A stretch of 64,000 nucleotides of DNA from Arenimonas donghaensis DSM 18148 = HO3-R19 (GTDB lineage: Bacteria; Pseudomonadota; Gammaproteobacteria; Xanthomonadales; Xanthomonadaceae): contig NZ_AVCJ01000001.1 of NCBI RefSeq assembly GCF_000743535.1, forward strand, positions 531,689-595,688, given 5' to 3'. The first letter of the stretch is position 1. Every line of letters starts with the position of its first letter. Below are positions 62,100-64,000 of this stretch, piece after piece. The translations under genes were made by a program, and so were the position numbers. The notes under the pieces were generated by a model that worked only from the letters and a program-made list of their open reading frames with translations, made no database searches and was not told where the DNA came from.

Positions 62100-62756
62100 A
62101 TGGACCAGACCCTGATCCGACAAATCGTCGAAGCCGCCCTGCTGGCGGCGCCGCAACCCCTCACCGTGACCCAGCTGGCCGGCCTCTTCCCCGAGGACGA
62201 GCCCGCGCCCCAGGGCAGCCTGCAGCAGGCCCTGGACGAACTGCGCGAAGCCTGCGCCGACCGCGGGGTCGAACTGGTCGAGGTGGCATCCGGCTTCCGC
62301 TTCCAGGTCAAGGCCGCCGTGCATCCCTGGGTGGCCCGCCTGTGGACGGAACGCCAGGCCAGGTACACCCGCGCCACCCTCGAAACGCTGGCGCTGATCG
62401 CCTACCGCCAGCCGATCACCCGCGGCGAGATCGAACAGATCCGCGGCGTCGCCGTCAGCACCAACACCGTCAAGCTGCTCGAGGAGCGCGAATGGGTCCG
62501 CGTGGTCGGGCACCGCGACGTTCCCGGCAAGCCGGCGCTGTTCGGCACCACCAAGGGCTTCCTGGACTATTTCGGGCTCAGGAGCCTGGACGAGCTGCCG
62601 CCGCTGGCGGAGCTCAAGGACATTCCCGAACTCGAGCCGCAGCTGCCCTTCGACACACCCGCCGGCGTCGCCGCCGCGGCCGTGGCCCAGGACATCGCGG
62701 CCCAATCCCCACTTGAAGAGGCCGGCGAAGACGCCGCGCCGGAGCAATCGTCATGA
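62100..62756 (+). CDS. scpB: Segregation and condensation protein B
   Basis: 218 residues, somewhat longer than usual because of an acidic C-terminal tail. It has two winged-helix domains: IVEAALLAAPQPLTVTQLAG and the conserved TLETLALIAYRQPITRGEIE, IRGVAVSTNTVKLLEEREWV, followed by GHRDVPGKPALFGTTKGFLD YF. ScpB dimers bind ScpA in the SMC complex. The stop overlaps the rluB start (ATGA). Confidence 0.95.
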   Translation: MDQTLIRQIVEAALLAAPQPLTVTQLAGLFPEDEPAPQGSLQQALDELREACADRGVELVEVASGFRFQVKAAVHPWVARLWTERQARYTRATLETLALIAYRQPITRGEIEQIRGVAVSTNTVKLLEEREWVRVVGHRDVPGKPALFGTTKGFLDYFGLRSLDELPPLAELKDIPELEPQLPFDTPAGVAAAAVAQDIAAQSPLEEAGEDAAPEQSS

Positions 62757-64000
62757 GCAACACCCCCAAGAAGGTCCTTTCCCTGAAGGCGAAAGGCAGC
62801 GACACCCCCGCCACCAAGACCGAAGAACGCCTGCACAAGGTCCTGGCCCAGGCCGGGCTGGGTTCGCGCCGCGCGCTCGAAGAACGCATCGCCCAGGGCC
62901 TGGTCAAGGTCAACGGCGAAGTCGCCCGCACCGGCCAGTCCGTCTGCAGCGGCGACCGCGTCGAGATCGACGGCAAGACGTTCGTCGCCAGCGCCCTCAC
63001 CGATCCGGCCCGGGTGCTGCTGTACAACAAGCCCGAAGGCGAGGTGACCACCCGCGACGATCCCGAGGGCCGCCCGACCGTGTTCGAGGCCCTGCCGCGC
63101 CTGAAGGGTGCGCGCTGGATCGCCGTCGGCCGCCTGGACATCAACACCACCGGCCTGCTGCTGCTCACCACCGACGGCGAGCTGGCCAACGCCCTGATGC
63201 ATCCCTCGTCGAACATCCAGCGCGAGTACGTCTGCCGCATCCATGGCGAGGTGCCGGAAGACGTGGTGCAGCGACTGGCCAAGGGCGTGGAGCTCGAGGA
63301 CGGGCTGGCCAAGTTCGATGCCATCGAGCGCATCGGCAGCTCCGACTCGCACGCCTGGTTCAACGTGGTGCTCAGCGAGGGCCGCAACCGCGAGGTGCGC
63401 CGCCTCTGGGAATCCCAGGGATTCCAGGTCAGCCGGCTCAAGCGCGTGCGTTATGGTTCGACGCCGCTGCCGCGGCCGCTCAAGCGTGGCCATGCCGAGG
63501 AGCTGCCTGAAGCCGAGGTCGAGAAGCTGCGCGGCCAGTTCCGCCTGGAAGACAAGCCGGCGGTGCTGACCCTGCAGCCGGTGATCGGCCAGCGCAAGTC
63601 GCGTCCCACCGAAATCCGCGTCGGCAAGGACCGCAAGCAGGCGTCCTACGTCAATGGCGCCATCGACGACGAGGCGCGCGAACTGCGCCGTTTCGACAAC
63701 GTGCGCGAGGAACCGCGCGGCCGCGGCCGCGGTCGCCCCGGCGGTGGTCCCGGCGCCGGCAAGGGCAAGCGTGGCCCCGGCCGCGGCGGCCCGCGCGACG
63801 ACAACTTTGGCAACCGGATCGACGGACCCCGGCCGGCCGGTGCCCGGCAGGGCAAGGCCCGCGGCCCGCGCGGTGATGCCCAGCCGACCCATCACGGTGG
63901 CCACGACGCCAATCCGGCGGCCTTCCGGAGCTGGTACGTGCCCGAGGGCGTGGAAACCGGCTCGAAGGTCGCGCCGCCACGCACCCCGCGCGGGCCCAAG
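62753..64000 (+). CDS. rluB: 23S rRNA pseudouridine synthase B (3' end missing)
   Basis: The first 416 codons are in the window and remain open at the right edge. An S4 domain (ERLHKVLAQAGLGSRRALEE) is followed by the RsuA/RluB catalytic core with the active aspartate in VGRLDINTTGLLLLTTDGEL, then QREYVCRIHGEVPEDVVQRL, and NREVRRLWESQGFQVSRLKR. RluB makes pseudouridine at position 2605 of 23S rRNA. From about residue 310 the protein becomes a long Gly/Arg/Pro-rich disordered tail (REEPRGRGRGRPGGGPGAG), far beyond the ~290 residues of E. coli RluB. The N-terminal 20 residues are Lys-rich. It is coupled to scpB by a four-base overlap. Confidence 0.93.
   Translation, partial: MSNTPKKVLSLKAKGSDTPATKTEERLHKVLAQAGLGSRRALEERIAQGLVKVNGEVARTGQSVCSGDRVEIDGKTFVASALTDPARVLLYNKPEGEVTTRDDPEGRPTVFEALPRLKGARWIAVGRLDINTTGLLLLTTDGELANALMHPSSNIQREYVCRIHGEVPEDVVQRLAKGVELEDGLAKFDAIERIGSSDSHAWFNVVLSEGRNREVRRLWESQGFQVSRLKRVRYGSTPLPRPLKRGHAEELPEAEVEKLRGQFRLEDKPAVLTLQPVIGQRKSRPTEIRVGKDRKQASYVNGAIDDEARELRRFDNVREEPRGRGRGRPGGGPGAGKGKRGPGRGGPRDDNFGNRIDGPRPAGARQGKARGPRGDAQPTHHGGHDANPAAFRSWYVPEGVETGSKVAPPRTPRGPK

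Overview
The window is about 68% GC, densely packed chromosomal DNA from a gammaproteobacterium, most likely family Xanthomonadaceae/Lysobacteraceae (a Lysobacter/Luteimonas/Xanthomonas relative). The clues are: SMC-ScpAB instead of MukBEF; the smc-zipA-ligA order; GyrA with a natural Gln at position 83; the giant ~180 kDa NAD-dependent glutamate dehydrogenase; a YtrA-type GntR/ABC operon whose operator fits a GGTG-N16-CACC pattern described in Xanthomonas; and REP/REPIN elements of a type I associate with this family. This placement comes from reading the sequence; no search was run.

Layout. 1-7.6 kb (minus strand): 5'-nucleotidase (cut by the window edge), NAD kinase, a perfect REPIN, NAD-glutamate dehydrogenase and an acyl-CoA dehydrogenase with a strong terminator. 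7.7-12.4 kb (plus): an ArsR-methyltransferase fusion regulator translationally coupled to cobalamin-dependent methionine synthase. 12.4-16.1 kb (minus): glutathione peroxidase, then an operon of an FKBP lipoprotein, UDP-glucose dehydrogenase, SlyX and a DUF2058 protein. 16.2-20.2 kb (plus): the self-regulated YtrA-type operon (small exported protein, GntR regulator, ABC ATPase, permease), followed by a lipoprotein and a GSGD-repeat exported protein. 20.2-25.3 kb: fumC (minus), a second REPIN, then purB, the ribosomal oxygenase roxA and a GNAT fusion (plus). 25.4-32.4 kb (plus): sucA-sucB-lpd-yhdH and a PilH-like response regulator.

32.4-34.5 kb: cbpA and hsp20 (minus; hsp20 has a near-consensus sigma-32 promoter) and a divergent peroxiredoxin. 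34.5-44.6 kb (minus): two envelope modules, alpha-2-macroglobulin/PBP1C and an HtrA-type protease with four PDZ-like domains coupled to a protein that looks like a catalytically dead relative. 44.7-48.5 kb (minus): gyrA and mtnA. 48.6-58.3 kb: a hypothetical basic-tailed protein (plus), then DUF3011 protein, epmA, ligA, zipA, smc, bolA and yciI-like (minus). 58.4-64 kb: an uncharacterised gene, a polysaccharide-deacetylase/2OG-oxygenase pair (minus), then yciO, scpA, scpB and rluB (plus, cut by the window edge).

How the genes connect: smc and its partners scpA/scpB lie within 4 kb of each other; fumC, the oxoglutarate dehydrogenase genes and glutamate dehydrogenase cover the 2-oxoglutarate node; metH, its likely SAH/SAM-sensing regulator and mtnA belong to the methionine/SAM cycle; hsp20/cbpA and the HtrA genes serve proteostasis. 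I see no tRNA, rRNA, CRISPR array, insertion sequence, prophage or integron. No stretch longer than about 225 bases lacks a gene; the longest is the 222-base region upstream of smc. The content is essentially core genome. The most unusual items are the two REPINs, the regulator/operator arrangements, the protease/pseudoprotease pair, the deacetylase/oxygenase pair and a terminator embedded in an opposing coding sequence.
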